This document shows, piece after piece, positions 55,734 to 64,000 of a stretch of 64,000 nucleotides of DNA. Each line of letters begins with the position of its first letter. Position 1 is the first letter of the stretch. The notes under the pieces were generated by a model. The model did no database searches and was not told where the DNA came from. It saw only the letters and a program-made list of their open reading frames with translations. The position numbers and the translations under genes were made by a program. This DNA comes from Enterococcus alcedinis (GTDB lineage: Bacteria > Bacillota > Bacilli > Lactobacillales > Enterococcaceae), in the NCBI RefSeq assembly GCF_014635985.1, contig NZ_BMDT01000005.1:1-64000 (forward strand). The letters are read 5' to 3'.

Positions 55734-58152
55734 TTGGTATTGTGATTATTCCTTGGTTGGTTTGGTCCATTTTTTTGTCTAGTTCTTGGATGTTCGAGAT
55801 ATCTTCTGCCACAAATAAAGTGTACTTGAACTCGTAGAAGCCGGATAGGTCAACTTTGAAGTTGGTTTCCCAGAAATTGTTCATAACCCATGAATAGACG
55901 TTTTCGTTATTTGATTTATCACTTGGTCTGAATAATTCAATTGGATGGTTTTCTAAATCACCTAATGTAATCAATGGCGTGTCATGCATGCAGACACCTA
56001 AACCGCGCTTGTTTGTTTCATCTAGGTACATATTTCCTGTATCTAAAAGATAAAACTCGGTATTTGTGCCTGGTAATTGATCGACTTTTGGTCGCATCAC
56101 ATTGCCTGATTTTTTAACAAATAATTCCTCACCGATTGAAAATGGTAAAGACACGTATAGATTTTCTGGTGCCCATTCATTGTTTTTTTGAATTCGAATG
56201 CTCGCTTCGATTTTTGGAAGCGCATTGTAAATTTTTAGATAGATGGCATACATTTGCGTGCCTTCTAATTGCCCTTCGATGACTACAGTTGTGAAGATTT
56301 CACCACGTTCTTTTACATAGACATCTCTGATTTTACTGATTGAACGATCCGCATGTTTACCCTTACGGTTGCGACCCATGCGGCGACGTTCTTCATATGG
56401 TGATGTGCGAATTTCTGTTTTTTCATAGACACCTAAGAATGCAGGTACATCGTAATCCTCTTTTAGAATCGATTGATTATTTGATTTTAGGATGATGTCT
56501 TTAATTCCTGTACGATTCGATAACTCCACGGTAAAGTGTTCCGTTTCAATAAAGTAATCATTTGGTTTGCCTTCAAAAACGATATCAAGCACTCTTTCTG
56601 CCCCTTGGACAAACGATGTGTAATTACGGGTCATTTTCGGTTCATCGGTTAATCTGACAGACAGTGTTTTAACTTCTTTTGGATTCAATTTTACATTGAT
56701 AGTGATTTCGAATGCACGTGCAGTTGTATCAATTTGGCACGGATAAACTTCATTGGTATCGACATCATAGACTTCAATAAACGGGAATAAACCATTTGAA
56801 ACGCTTCGTCCTTCTATGTTTTCCCAATATTCGATTAACAATGTGCTATCACTTTGTACGACGTCATTATATGGATTAATAATTTTGTATTTTTGTTTAC
56901 GATGTGCTTTGGGATACGCTCGACCATGATTTTTGACTAACTCTTTATTCAAGACTTTGGTTATTTGCTGACTACCGTTTGTAGCATAAGCAACTTTTCG
57001 ATAATCCAATTCGTTCACTAACGTATTCCATGGTTCAGAAACGGATGAGCTATAGCCCCATGTGTGTTCTGCGTACATCAATAAGTTTTTTTCAGCGTTT
57101 TTTAAGAGTTCTTGTTCTTTTGTTGAAAAATGATCAGTCACGCCATCAGTCAATTCTTGTAACAGGCGGTATTTACGAATTGCTGCTTTATATATTTTCG
57201 TCGCAGCCGGTGTAGAACCAACACCATCTGCCCACCAATCATTCCAGTCACCTGCATATGTTGGTAAAGTAGATAAATCTTCTTTTCTTAAAACATCGAA
57301 AAATTCATTCAGTCCACTCATTTTTAACGTCACTTGGTCACCAAACGTTTCGTTCCAACGATTGATAAATCCTAGCAATTGTTCACTCGGTCCAGCATTG
57401 TCTGACATAAAACCGGAAATCATCAATGGTAGAAAATCGTATGTATAGCCACGACTCGTTAAATCTTCAATATAGCGAAAAATTCGTTTCGTTGCAATTT
57501 CAAATTGTTCCGTTGCACTATCAAACATGTACTCGTCTTTAATTTGATACGATGTTTGCGCATTTGGTACAATTCCCAGCTCATTTCCAAAGTGATAATG
57601 CTCGCCACTCCAAACAAGTAATTTCTCACCTTTTGGACTTTCCCACCAAAATGGCAATTGATTTTTAAAGAGCGGGTACATGCCATGATGACCGTGAATA
57701 CAAGAAAATAAATTATCAATGCCATTTTCAAGTAATGAATCTGAATAACTCCAAGAATAGCCATTAATATCCGCTGTCATCGCTGAATTCAATTGGCGAT
57801 TAAACTTTTTCGAATAGTCATCGCCTTCTTTTAAATACTTCTCGTACATTTTTGAATCGACCAATTCGGTCATATTTAAATAATTTTTTCCAAAATCGAT
57901 ATAACCTGCAGCTATGTATTCTTCAAATACTGCAATTTCAGTAGGTTCAGCCTCATTTAAAAATAAGTCGACTTGCCAATAATTCTCACAAGTCCAAATA
58001 TAATCACATGATTCGTGGTTTGCCAGTTCATTGGCGATAATTTCCATTGCTTGTCGAATATAATCGACATGGTATTCTGTAATAATTTCTTGCACATCAG
58101 TGTAGCCAATATCTGTATGCGAATGGTTGATTAAGTAAATTGTTTTAGTCAT
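55729..58152 (-). CDS. Glycoside hydrolase family 38-like (alpha-mannosidase family)
   Basis: 807 residues. The catalytic N-terminal part has LINHSHTDIGYTD (H10, H12, D14, the GH38 metal site) and MTADINGYSWS with D128 as the likely nucleophile position. The later WESPKGEKLLVWSGEHYH and the beta-rich C-terminal half match GH38 layout. GH38 enzymes remove alpha-mannose; the sugar here is unknown. No signal peptide, so cytoplasmic. It is monocistronic, with AGGAGG at the start and a LacI-type operator in its promoter. Confidence 0.82.
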   Translation of the reverse strand: MTKTIYLINHSHTDIGYTDVQEIITEYHVDYIRQAMEIIANELANHESCDYIWTCENYWQVDLFLNEAEPTEIAVFEEYIAAGYIDFGKNYLNMTELVDSKMYEKYLKEGDDYSKKFNRQLNSAMTADINGYSWSYSDSLLENGIDNLFSCIHGHHGMYPLFKNQLPFWWESPKGEKLLVWSGEHYHFGNELGIVPNAQTSYQIKDEYMFDSATEQFEIATKRIFRYIEDLTSRGYTYDFLPLMISGFMSDNAGPSEQLLGFINRWNETFGDQVTLKMSGLNEFFDVLRKEDLSTLPTYAGDWNDWWADGVGSTPAATKIYKAAIRKYRLLQELTDGVTDHFSTKEQELLKNAEKNLLMYAEHTWGYSSSVSEPWNTLVNELDYRKVAYATNGSQQITKVLNKELVKNHGRAYPKAHRKQKYKIINPYNDVVQSDSTLLIEYWENIEGRSVSNGLFPFIEVYDVDTNEVYPCQIDTTARAFEITINVKLNPKEVKTLSVRLTDEPKMTRNYTSFVQGAERVLDIVFEGKPNDYFIETEHFTVELSNRTGIKDIILKSNNQSILKEDYDVPAFLGVYEKTEIRTSPYEERRRMGRNRKGKHADRSISKIRDVYVKERGEIFTTVVIEGQLEGTQMYAIYLKIYNALPKIEASIRIQKNNEWAPENLYVSLPFSIGEELFVKKSGNVMRPKVDQLPGTNTEFYLLDTGNMYLDETNKRGLGVCMHDTPLITLGDLENHPIELFRPSDKSNNENVYSWVMNNFWETNFKVDLSGFYEFKYTLFVAEDISNIQELDKKMDQTNQGIITIPI

Positions 58153-58187
58153 TTTTTCCTCCTGTTGGAACCTTTTTAACTATAGAA

Positions 58188-58216
58188 ATCATACATGGTG
58201 TATCAACCGGTTACAA
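58188..58216 (-). promoter_or_regulatory. Promoter with LacI/CcpA-type operator for the GH38 gene
   Basis: On the minus strand TTGTAA (58211-58216), 17 bases, TATGAT (58188-58193). TGTAACCGGTTGATACA (58199-58215) overlaps the -35 and spacer. Its AACCGGTT centre is typical for LacI-family regulators. It resembles a cre only partly. Confidence 0.6.
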
Positions 58217-58322
58217 CAGTTATCTTTGTCTATTTTTTGTGCGATGGCATCAACTCATTTTAGCTAATGTTATATCCCCTATTCCATCTTAAAATGCACC
58301 CACTCTAATAAAAAGCGACAAA

Positions 58323-58365
58323 ATGCCTTCTACTAAGAATGGATAAATTCTTTAGTAGAAGGCAT
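58323..58365 (-). terminator. Terminator of the DUF438 gene
   Basis: ATGCCTTCTACTAA pairs perfectly with TTAGTAGAAGGCAT; on the minus strand it is followed by TTTTG. Confidence 0.8.
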
Positions 58366-58412
58366 AGCACTGACTATTCTTATCATAAAAAAAACGATAA
58401 ACAACTTCTTAA

Positions 58413-59762
58413 TTATTCTGTGATACCTTCCAGTAATCGTTTCTGTCCTTCGATTTGTTGGATTTCAGTGATGTCTTGGGAGACTTCTAAGCAGCCCATG
58501 TATTTACCTTCATTGTCTTTTAAGGCAAAGTAACGAATGTAAATTTTACGGTCACGGAGGTCAATCCAAAATTCTGCTTTATCGCGTCGGTCTGCTTTGA
58601 AATCATTTAAAATTTCTTCGACCATATGCATGCTTTTTGGTGGGTGGCAGTTCATCACTTCGCGTCCAATAACGGATCTTGTTCGAGGAAAGATTGGATT
58701 CGAGCCTTCAGAATAAAAGCGTACGCGATCGTCTGCATCAACAAAAGTCGTATCGACTGGTAATGTTTGGAAGATGGCGATTAGTTGGTCGACACTTAAA
58801 ATACCGGTTTTGAAGACGACTTGATCCGCTTGTGGCGTGTCTTCCCAATCGTAACGTCGACTGCGTCTTGTACTTCCTTGCTTTTCTTGGGCTAAACCTT
58901 CGGCAATGCCATCGGTCGTTTCTTTAGCTTGAGCAATAGCCATCTGACGTAGTGGTTCACGTTCTTCTTCTTTTAATAAGGCGTCTGGGCTAGCTTTCCA
59001 TGGTAAAGGTTCTGGGATATATGCAAAGCCAATTTCGTAACTGTCTTTCGCGATTTGTTCCCAATCCGCTAAACTAAAGACGTCTAAGGTCATTGGCACC
59101 ATGATTTCTTCTTCTTTAAAAATCATTTCTTCAATTTCTTCTTTGAGTTCTTCCCACTGGGCCTTGATTGGATTAAAAACAACATTATCGCCTTTGACAT
59201 AGGCTAGTAGTTCTTTCGCCATCTCACGGACTTCATCATCGACGCCCCACATGACTTGCGGTGGCGCAGTGATGCCATATTTTTCCATAAAACTAAAAAT
59301 CAGTGTCTCTTTGCGCGCGTAATGTTTATCGATTTGTAATAAATCCGTTAATGCATCAATCAAACGTCCTTTATAGGACCAATCGCCCTTTTCGATTTTT
59401 TCTAATAGGCTTTCGATTTCATCACTTAAAAGTGATTGCAGGACTTGGTTTTCTAATTTTAACGTATGGACAGGATGACCTGGATGTCCATGTTCTTCGT
59501 TTGAATGGTGGATTTCATTAATGGAGCCTTTAAAGACAGCAGCATGGATATTACAGAGTTTTTGAATTTCAGCGGGATCTAAACCACTTTGAATTAATGC
59601 GCGTTCTGCGGCTGTAATTTCTAAAACGTCGACACCATCAAATTCTTCGTTAAATAAACGTTTGGCTTCTTCAAAAGCGCCACCTTCATGTAGTAACGAC
59701 AAAATTTCGACGATTCGTGCTTGCCGTTGTTCTTTGGTTCTAGTTGGTTTTGTTGTCTCCAT
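58413..59762 (-). CDS. DUF438 protein with hemerythrin-like and PAS domains
   Basis: 449 residues. N-terminal DUF438 (1-90, ILSLLHEGGAFEEAKRLFNEEF), a central HHE hemerythrin-like helical region (about 85-230; HSNEEHGHPGHPVH with many His, then YARKETLIFSFMEKYG), and a C-terminal PAS domain (about 315-449; TFVDADDRVRFYSEG, GCLEVSQDITEI). Possibly a di-iron or oxygen/redox sensor, or a repair partner for Fe-S proteins. It is paired with the upstream DUF1858 gene, with stop and start adjacent. Confidence 0.85.
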   Translation of the reverse strand: METTKPTRTKEQRQARIVEILSLLHEGGAFEEAKRLFNEEFDGVDVLEITAAERALIQSGLDPAEIQKLCNIHAAVFKGSINEIHHSNEEHGHPGHPVHTLKLENQVLQSLLSDEIESLLEKIEKGDWSYKGRLIDALTDLLQIDKHYARKETLIFSFMEKYGITAPPQVMWGVDDEVREMAKELLAYVKGDNVVFNPIKAQWEELKEEIEEMIFKEEEIMVPMTLDVFSLADWEQIAKDSYEIGFAYIPEPLPWKASPDALLKEEEREPLRQMAIAQAKETTDGIAEGLAQEKQGSTRRSRRYDWEDTPQADQVVFKTGILSVDQLIAIFQTLPVDTTFVDADDRVRFYSEGSNPIFPRTRSVIGREVMNCHPPKSMHMVEEILNDFKADRRDKAEFWIDLRDRKIYIRYFALKDNEGKYMGCLEVSQDITEIQQIEGQKRLLEGITE

Positions 59763-59990
59763 TTATTCCACTCCTATTATTTGAAATCCTTTGGCTTCGA
59801 ATACTTCAATCACAGTTGCTAACGGGATTTTCTTCATTTTCGCCCCTTTTGGGATTGTTACATAACGGCCAGCTGTTTGAAGCATACCGGGTTTTACAAT
59901 ATCTTTAAAGCCAATTTCAAACATGATTTCTTTCACAATTGGGTATTGGCTGACGAGTTCATACAATGATTTTGAAAAATCGATTTCCAT
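59763..59990 (-). CDS. DUF1858 small protein
   Basis: 75 residues beginning MEIDFSKSLYELVSQYPIV, with KEIMFEIGFKDIVKPGMLQTAGRYVTI, the DUF1858 core, which lacks the cysteine found in ScdA/RIC-like relatives. It is always small and often next to DUF438 or hybrid iron proteins. AGGAGGT precedes the ATG. It is translated with the DUF438 gene directly downstream. Confidence 0.85.
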   Translation of the reverse strand: MEIDFSKSLYELVSQYPIVKEIMFEIGFKDIVKPGMLQTAGRYVTIPKGAKMKKIPLATVIEVFEAKGFQIIGVE

Positions 59991-60102
59991 CTAATTACCT
60001 CCTAATTAAGAATCGTTCTCAATCGGATTTAGTATACCACATCCGTATTTTTTTCACAAAGATTGGTCGAAATCTCTTTTTCCCTATGACTAAAGATCAA
60101 AA

Positions 60103-60138
60103 AAACCAGTCAAAAGAGAATATTCTCTTGACTGGTTT
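60103..60138 (-). terminator. Terminator of the small charged-protein gene
   Basis: AAACCAGTCAAAAGAGAAT pairs with ATTCTCTTGACTGGTTT, and on the minus strand is followed by TTTTTTGATC. Confidence 0.85.
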
Positions 60139-60157
60139 ACTCATTAATTAAATTGAA

Positions 60158-60331
60158 TTATGGTTTGTCTTTTCGGAAACTGAAGACGCGTTTACCTGCA
60201 TACTTTGGCTTTTCGTCGATTAAATTTTGCTCTTTTGCTACTTCTCTTGCTTCACGGAAAATTTCTTCTTTTTCTTGCTTGTACTCGTCTTGACGTTCAG
60301 CAAAAACTTTTTCTTTTGATTTGTCGCTCAT
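60158..60331 (-). CDS. Small charged protein, conserved hypothetical
   Basis: ATG 60331 with AAAGGGG 8 bases upstream gives 57 residues beginning MSDKSKEKVFAERQDEYK; a longer reading lacks a ribosome site. The chain is almost all E/K/R helix, ending in GKRVFSFRKDKP. No family is recognised. It lies between terminators and is probably monocistronic. Confidence 0.65.
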   Translation of the reverse strand: MSDKSKEKVFAERQDEYKQEKEEIFREAREVAKEQNLIDEKPKYAGKRVFSFRKDKP

Positions 60332-60407
60332 GATAATTTCCCCTTTCAGTAACGTATATGTAACCGCTTGATTTAATGATAAAAGATAACTGTTGTTTTG
60401 TAAACAC

Positions 60408-60449
60408 AAACGCCCTTTAAATCCAGTTTTTTTGGTTTAAAGGGCGTTT
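60408..60449 (-). terminator. Terminator of nrnA
   Basis: AAACGCCCTTTAAA pairs perfectly with TTTAAAGGGCGTTT directly after the stop of nrnA; the minus-strand tail is TGTGTTTAC, so the U-run is poor. Confidence 0.7.
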
Positions 60450-60452
60450 CAT

Positions 60453-61433
60453 TTATTTTTTTTCGTTATTTATAAATTCTGCACATGCAGCTTTAATCTT
60501 CGTATAAATGGCATCGACTTCGGTGATATCGTGGGCTCTAGCGCCACTTGCCAGTGGGTGTCCTCCACCGTGGTGTTCTTTCGCAATGGTATTAACGATT
60601 GGTGCTTTTGAACGTAAGCGTACACGATAGCCTCCGTGTGCTTGTTCGACAAAAATCCCCCAAGCAAGCAAGTCATCAATCACACCGGGTGAAGAGACGA
60701 TTTGCGATGTTTCTGAATCACTAATACCTAATTCGATTAAAAGATCATGCGGTAAGATCACACGTCCAGCACCGTTTTGATCGACTTCTAAGCGATCATA
60801 GACAACGGACATTAAGCGTGCTACTTTTAAAGGCATTTCTTGTAATTCACGCGTTAATTTTGCGGCATCAAAATTATATTGTCTAAGGTCTGCCGCAACG
60901 TTTAGTGTGTGTGACGTCGTACTTGGATATAAGAAACGCCCAGTGTCACCTAAAATACCCGCATATAGTAAGCGCGCTGCTTCACTGGTCATGATCCATT
61001 CATCTTCAAAAAATTGCCACAAATCGGCAATAATTTCACTACAACTACTTGCTTTCGTGTTTACGTAAATCAAATCACCGTAAGGTTCATCATTTGGATG
61101 ATGATCGATTTTGATCAGTTTATCGCCTAGTGCGTAACGTGGATCGCTAATTCGTGGGGAATTGGCGGTATCGGTCACAATCACTAAGGCTCCTTTATAA
61201 AGCTCATCTGAGATATCATCCATTGTAACTAAAAATTCTAAACCACTGACAACTTCTCCAACTTTATAAATTTTCTTTTCTGGGTATGTTTCACGTAAAA
61301 TTGCCGCTAAGCCACCTTGTGATCCTAACGCGTCAGGATCGGGACTTGAATGGCGATGAATAATAATTGTTTCGTATTGTCGAATGGTTTGTTTGATTTC
61401 TTCTAATATTCGTTCACTCATTGAATGATTCAC
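60453..61433 (-). CDS. nrnA: Bifunctional oligoribonuclease / pAp phosphatase (DHH family)
   Basis: 326 residues with DHH-DHHA1 layout: IIIHRHSSPDPDALGSQ, VTDTANSPRISD, KIDHHPND (the DHH motif) and the C-terminal GGGHPLASGARA. NrnA degrades nanoRNA, pAp and the c-di-AMP breakdown product pApA. The stop of the CBS gene upstream is 8 bases from the start. AATGGAGT precedes the ATG. Confidence 0.92.
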   Translation of the reverse strand: MNHSMSERILEEIKQTIRQYETIIIHRHSSPDPDALGSQGGLAAILRETYPEKKIYKVGEVVSGLEFLVTMDDISDELYKGALVIVTDTANSPRISDPRYALGDKLIKIDHHPNDEPYGDLIYVNTKASSCSEIIADLWQFFEDEWIMTSEAARLLYAGILGDTGRFLYPSTTSHTLNVAADLRQYNFDAAKLTRELQEMPLKVARLMSVVYDRLEVDQNGAGRVILPHDLLIELGISDSETSQIVSSPGVIDDLLAWGIFVEQAHGGYRVRLRSKAPIVNTIAKEHHGGGHPLASGARAHDITEVDAIYTKIKAACAEFINNEKK

Positions 61434-61441
61434 TCCATTTT

Positions 61442-62773
61442 CTATGGTCGTTCCATCACTTGGCAGACAACGATTGCTTTGGCGACAAGTGAGTTTTCGA
61501 TTAGCACTTCAATATCTAATTTTGCTGAACGACGACCAAATTCTAAAATTTTCGGTTTTAAAATAATTTCACTTTCTAATTGGATTAGTCGGAAATAATG
61601 TAAATTGACTTGTTCAATCCAAGTATTACGGCGTTGATTAATTAATAAGCTACGTTTACTTGTGTTAGCGATAATTTCACTCAGAACACCAAAAGAGATC
61701 GTCCCAAGTTCATTGACCATTTGTGGCGTTACAACAAAGGAGAATTCTGGTTGTTCCATTTTGATGCCTTCAAACGTATGATCAATCATTTGTAAATGTC
61801 CGGCAATTTGATCTGAGATGGTATCTGAAACTTGTGATTGGCGCTGAACCAGTTGCATCGCTTTCATAATATCTTGACGAGTCACAATACCCAGTAAAGA
61901 TAAATCATCCGCCACGACTGGCATGACTTCTAACCCTTCCCAAATCATTTGATGACTAACCGATGCCACACTCATCCCTTTTTTAGAAATACGTGGGTCA
62001 CGAGTCATGATTCGTTCAAGAATTTGTGTGTCTGTTTTTTCTAAAATATCACGCGCTGTAATAATTCCAACAACTCGCATATTGCGATTGACTACTGGAA
62101 AACGTGAATGTCCTGTTTTATCCGATAAAACTTTATAGTCTTTTACGGTTTCAGTTGTCATTAAATATTGAGTCTTATCTAGTGGCATGTAAATATCACC
62201 GACAAGTAAAATTTCTTTTTTGATTAACTGATCACTTAAAGCACGGTTAATAATTGTTGCCACAGTAAACGTATCATACGTCGTCGAAATAACGGGTAAC
62301 GTCAACTCATCGGCGAGTGCTTGAATTTCAGGGGTAGTCTCAAAACCACCAGTAATCAATACTGCTGCCCCTTCTTTTAGGGCTAATGTTTGTACATTTT
62401 CACGGTTTCCGACAATCATTAGAGAACCTGGCGTAATATAGCGCTCCATTTCTTTTTCTTGCATGGCACCAATCACAAATTTATTTAAATCTTTTTCGAG
62501 TCCTTCTGCTCCACCTAGGACTTCCCCTTCGACAATCCGTACCACTTCTGCAAAGGTTAGTTTTTCAATGTGTTTCTTTAATTTACGTTCTATTCGAATC
62601 GTCCCTACACGTTGAATGGTTGAAACCAAGCCATCGGTCTCGGCATCTTTGATTGCTCGATAAGCTGTTCCTTCACTGACTGCCAAATCCTTGGCAATCC
62701 CTCGAACAGAAATGCGTTCGCCAACGGGTAGACTCTCGATGTGCGCTAATATGATATCATGCTTTGTCGCCAT
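61442..62773 (-). CDS. YtoI-like protein: HTH, DRTGG, CBS pair, hot-dog
   Basis: 443 residues in four parts: an N-terminal winged helix (1-60, ISVRGIAKDLAVSEGTAYRAIK), a DRTGG domain (about 70-185, ITGGFETTPEIQALADE), a CBS pair (about 190-310, MTTETVKDYKVLSDKTGHSRFPVV, MTRDPRISKKGMSV), and a C-terminal hot-dog/thioesterase-like domain (about 325-443). CBS pairs bind adenine nucleotides. The adjacent nrnA, which clears pApA, makes a link with c-di-AMP or AMP levels attractive but unproven. Confidence 0.88.
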   Translation of the reverse strand: MATKHDIILAHIESLPVGERISVRGIAKDLAVSEGTAYRAIKDAETDGLVSTIQRVGTIRIERKLKKHIEKLTFAEVVRIVEGEVLGGAEGLEKDLNKFVIGAMQEKEMERYITPGSLMIVGNRENVQTLALKEGAAVLITGGFETTPEIQALADELTLPVISTTYDTFTVATIINRALSDQLIKKEILLVGDIYMPLDKTQYLMTTETVKDYKVLSDKTGHSRFPVVNRNMRVVGIITARDILEKTDTQILERIMTRDPRISKKGMSVASVSHQMIWEGLEVMPVVADDLSLLGIVTRQDIMKAMQLVQRQSQVSDTISDQIAGHLQMIDHTFEGIKMEQPEFSFVVTPQMVNELGTISFGVLSEIIANTSKRSLLINQRRNTWIEQVNLHYFRLIQLESEIILKPKILEFGRRSAKLDIEVLIENSLVAKAIVVCQVMERP

Positions 62774-63016
62774 TTCTCTTCCCCTTTATGTTCTCATTTG
62801 TTTTCTTGCGTACACTAGGACAGTCTTTAAAAATCTGTCATAGTTCCCTGTACGTTAAACAGCATTGTTTCTATCCTTTTTAATTACAAAATACAGGTAC
62901 AGCTTAACAGCTATATTGTAACAGATTCTGAGAAAGAAACAAATAATTGACATTGTTTTAGACGAAAATAAAAGAGGATTCGTTCGCTTGATTACGATCT
63001 GGGATTCGAATAAAAA
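62774..63016. other. Intergenic region between PTS gene and ytoI-like gene
   Basis: It holds the ribosome site and leader of the CBS gene. No further gene, clear riboswitch or strong promoter is visible; TGTACGTTAAACAGC and CAGGTACAGCTTAACAG are near-inverted sequences about 60 bases apart. Confidence 0.4.
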
Positions 63017-63059
63017 AAGTGCTGAGAGAAAATCTCATAGCGATTTTCTCTCAACACTT
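63017..63059 (-). terminator. Terminator of the PTS EIICBA gene
   Basis: AAGTGCTGAGAGAAAATC pairs with GATTTTCTCTCAACACTT (18 bp, one mismatch-type change), and on the minus strand is followed by seven T. Confidence 0.9.
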
Positions 63060-63070
63060 AATAGGATAAA

Positions 63071-64000
63071 TTATTTTGCTTTTAAAGTTCCTGATACTTG
63101 GTTGGCTTTGACTGCTCCTGGTTGGATGTCTAGGCTTTCGATTGCATCAGGATTTGTGAAGACAACAATCATATCGATCTTGCGTCCAGCATCTGTGATT
63201 GCTTTTAAATCAACGTCTGCAATCAATTGTCCTTGACGAATTTCTTGTCCTTCTTCTACAAATAATGTGAATGGCTCACCTTTTAAGCTAACTGTATCAA
63301 TTCCCATGTGTAATAACACTTCAACACCACTTGCTGTTTGAATGCCTAGTGCGTGTTTTGTTGGGAAAATATTTAGGATTGTTCCTGAAACAGGTGCAAA
63401 GATTTTACCTTCTGTTGGAATCACAGCAAAGCCGTCACCCATCATTTTTTGTGAGAATACTTCATCGGCTACTTCATCGATTGGGATTAATTGTCCTTCA
63501 CCGACTGCATAGATTTCTTGTTCTTTTGCAACCGCAACTTCGGCTTTTGGCGCTTCTTTGACCACAGGTGCGACTGGTTTGCTTTGAACAGGTTGTCCTT
63601 GTAGACGGTTCATTTCATCGGCTACGAATTGAACTTCCGTTCCAACAACGACTTGGATGTTTTCTTTGTTGATAACTTTTAGTCCTGGAACACCGGTTGC
63701 TTTGATTTTATCTTGGTTAACAATACCGGTATCTTTGACTTGTAAACGAAGACGTGTTGTACAGTTATCAACGGTTACCACGTTTTCTGCGCCACCTAAA
63801 GCGTCATAAATACGGCTAGCCATTACAGCAAACTTGTTTGAACCTTCTGCTACGGCTTCGTTTTCATCTGTTTCAACTGATACTTCACGCCCTGGTGTCA
63901 TTAAATTGAATTTTTTGATAACAAACATGAAGGTAAAGTAGTAAACGACTGCCATCACTAGACCCATTACTAGTAACATGTAAGGTTTGTTCGCGATTGG
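63071..64000 (-). CDS. PTS sugar transporter EIICBA, C-terminal part (GlcNAc/glucose type)
   Basis: Partial: the frame stays open to the window edge, so the N-terminal part of EIIC lies outside. Visible are the last EIIC helix (MLLVMGLVMAVVYYF), an EIIB domain with the phospho-cysteine in DNCTTRLRL, an alanine/proline linker (QSKPVAPVVKEAPKAEVAV), and EIIA with histidines in FPTKHALGI and VLLHMGIDTV (the phospho-site). The fused C-B-A order and NCTTRLR form suit NagE-type N-acetylglucosamine transporters; glucose is the alternative. Its terminator is strong. Confidence 0.87.
   Translation of the reverse strand, partial: PIANKPYMLLVMGLVMAVVYYFTFMFVIKKFNLMTPGREVSVETDENEAVAEGSNKFAVMASRIYDALGGAENVVTVDNCTTRLRLQVKDTGIVNQDKIKATGVPGLKVINKENIQVVVGTEVQFVADEMNRLQGQPVQSKPVAPVVKEAPKAEVAVAKEQEIYAVGEGQLIPIDEVADEVFSQKMMGDGFAVIPTEGKIFAPVSGTILNIFPTKHALGIQTASGVEVLLHMGIDTVSLKGEPFTLFVEEGQEIRQGQLIADVDLKAITDAGRKIDMIVVFTNPDAIESLDIQPGAVKANQVSGTLKAK

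Noticed and set aside
58199-58215. CcpA cre site upstream of the GH38 gene
   Set aside because: The 3' half deviates from the cre consensus in several positions. It is kept only as a generic LacI-family operator.

Overview
The window reads as a low-GC Gram-positive chromosome of the order Lactobacillales, most like Enterococcaceae or Carnobacteriaceae (Enterococcus/Vagococcus-type). This rests on T-box leaders, strong AGGAGG ribosome sites, ECF vitamin transporters, a CpsBCD-type capsule regulatory block, a heterodimeric LmrCD/EfrAB-like exporter and the tatD-rnmV-rsmA group. Genus is inference. Nearly everything is on the minus strand, so the left side of the map is usually downstream.

Layout. 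0.1-2.5 kb: a secreted coiled-coil protein, small membrane proteins and an HTH gene scrap. 2.6-7.0 kb: two T-box-controlled NlpA/MetQ lipoproteins, the second followed by E1 alpha and E1 beta of a 2-oxoacid dehydrogenase with no E2 or E3. 7.1-13.7 kb: an AT-rich defence island with a decayed third T-box copy, a small-protein/GNAT pair that looks like a toxin-antitoxin module, and a RADAR-type system. The deaminase RdrB is intact. The ATPase RdrA is cut by an in-frame TGA in the middle of its Walker A motif. 13.8-19.0 kb: a formate/nitrite transporter, three zinc-ribbon membrane proteins and an unknown gene.

19.1-39.5 kb is a complete Wzx/Wzy-type surface polysaccharide cluster. CpsC/D/B-like regulators come first, then a PglF/E/C/D-like set predicted to make and load diacetylbacillosamine on the lipid carrier, glycosyltransferases, polymerase, a heparinase-like lyase, flippase, and UDP-ManNAcA and UDP-GlcA synthesis. 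39.9-46.2 kb: a 3D-domain cell-wall protein with a WalR-type box, a phosphofructokinase and an ABC exporter pair. 46.4-51.9 kb: a GH3 hexosaminidase, folate and probable niacin ECF S-components (tetrahydrofolate riboswitch and NiaR-like operators respectively), and a manganese-type ABC system whose permease and binding protein are fused into one polypeptide under an MntR-like operator. 52.0-64.0 kb: rsmA-rnmV-tatD, a metallophosphoesterase, a ~250-bp-period intergenic repeat, a GH38 enzyme, a DUF1858/DUF438 pair, nrnA, a YtoI-like CBS protein and the 3' part of a PTS EIICBA.

Most exciting: the RADAR locus with a stop codon placed exactly in the P-loop, under a 37-bp perfect palindrome, in an island bordered by duplicated T-box sequence; the E1-only dehydrogenase in a T-box methionine-type operon; and the fused permease/binding protein. 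No CRISPR array, tRNA or rRNA gene, or insertion sequence was recognised.
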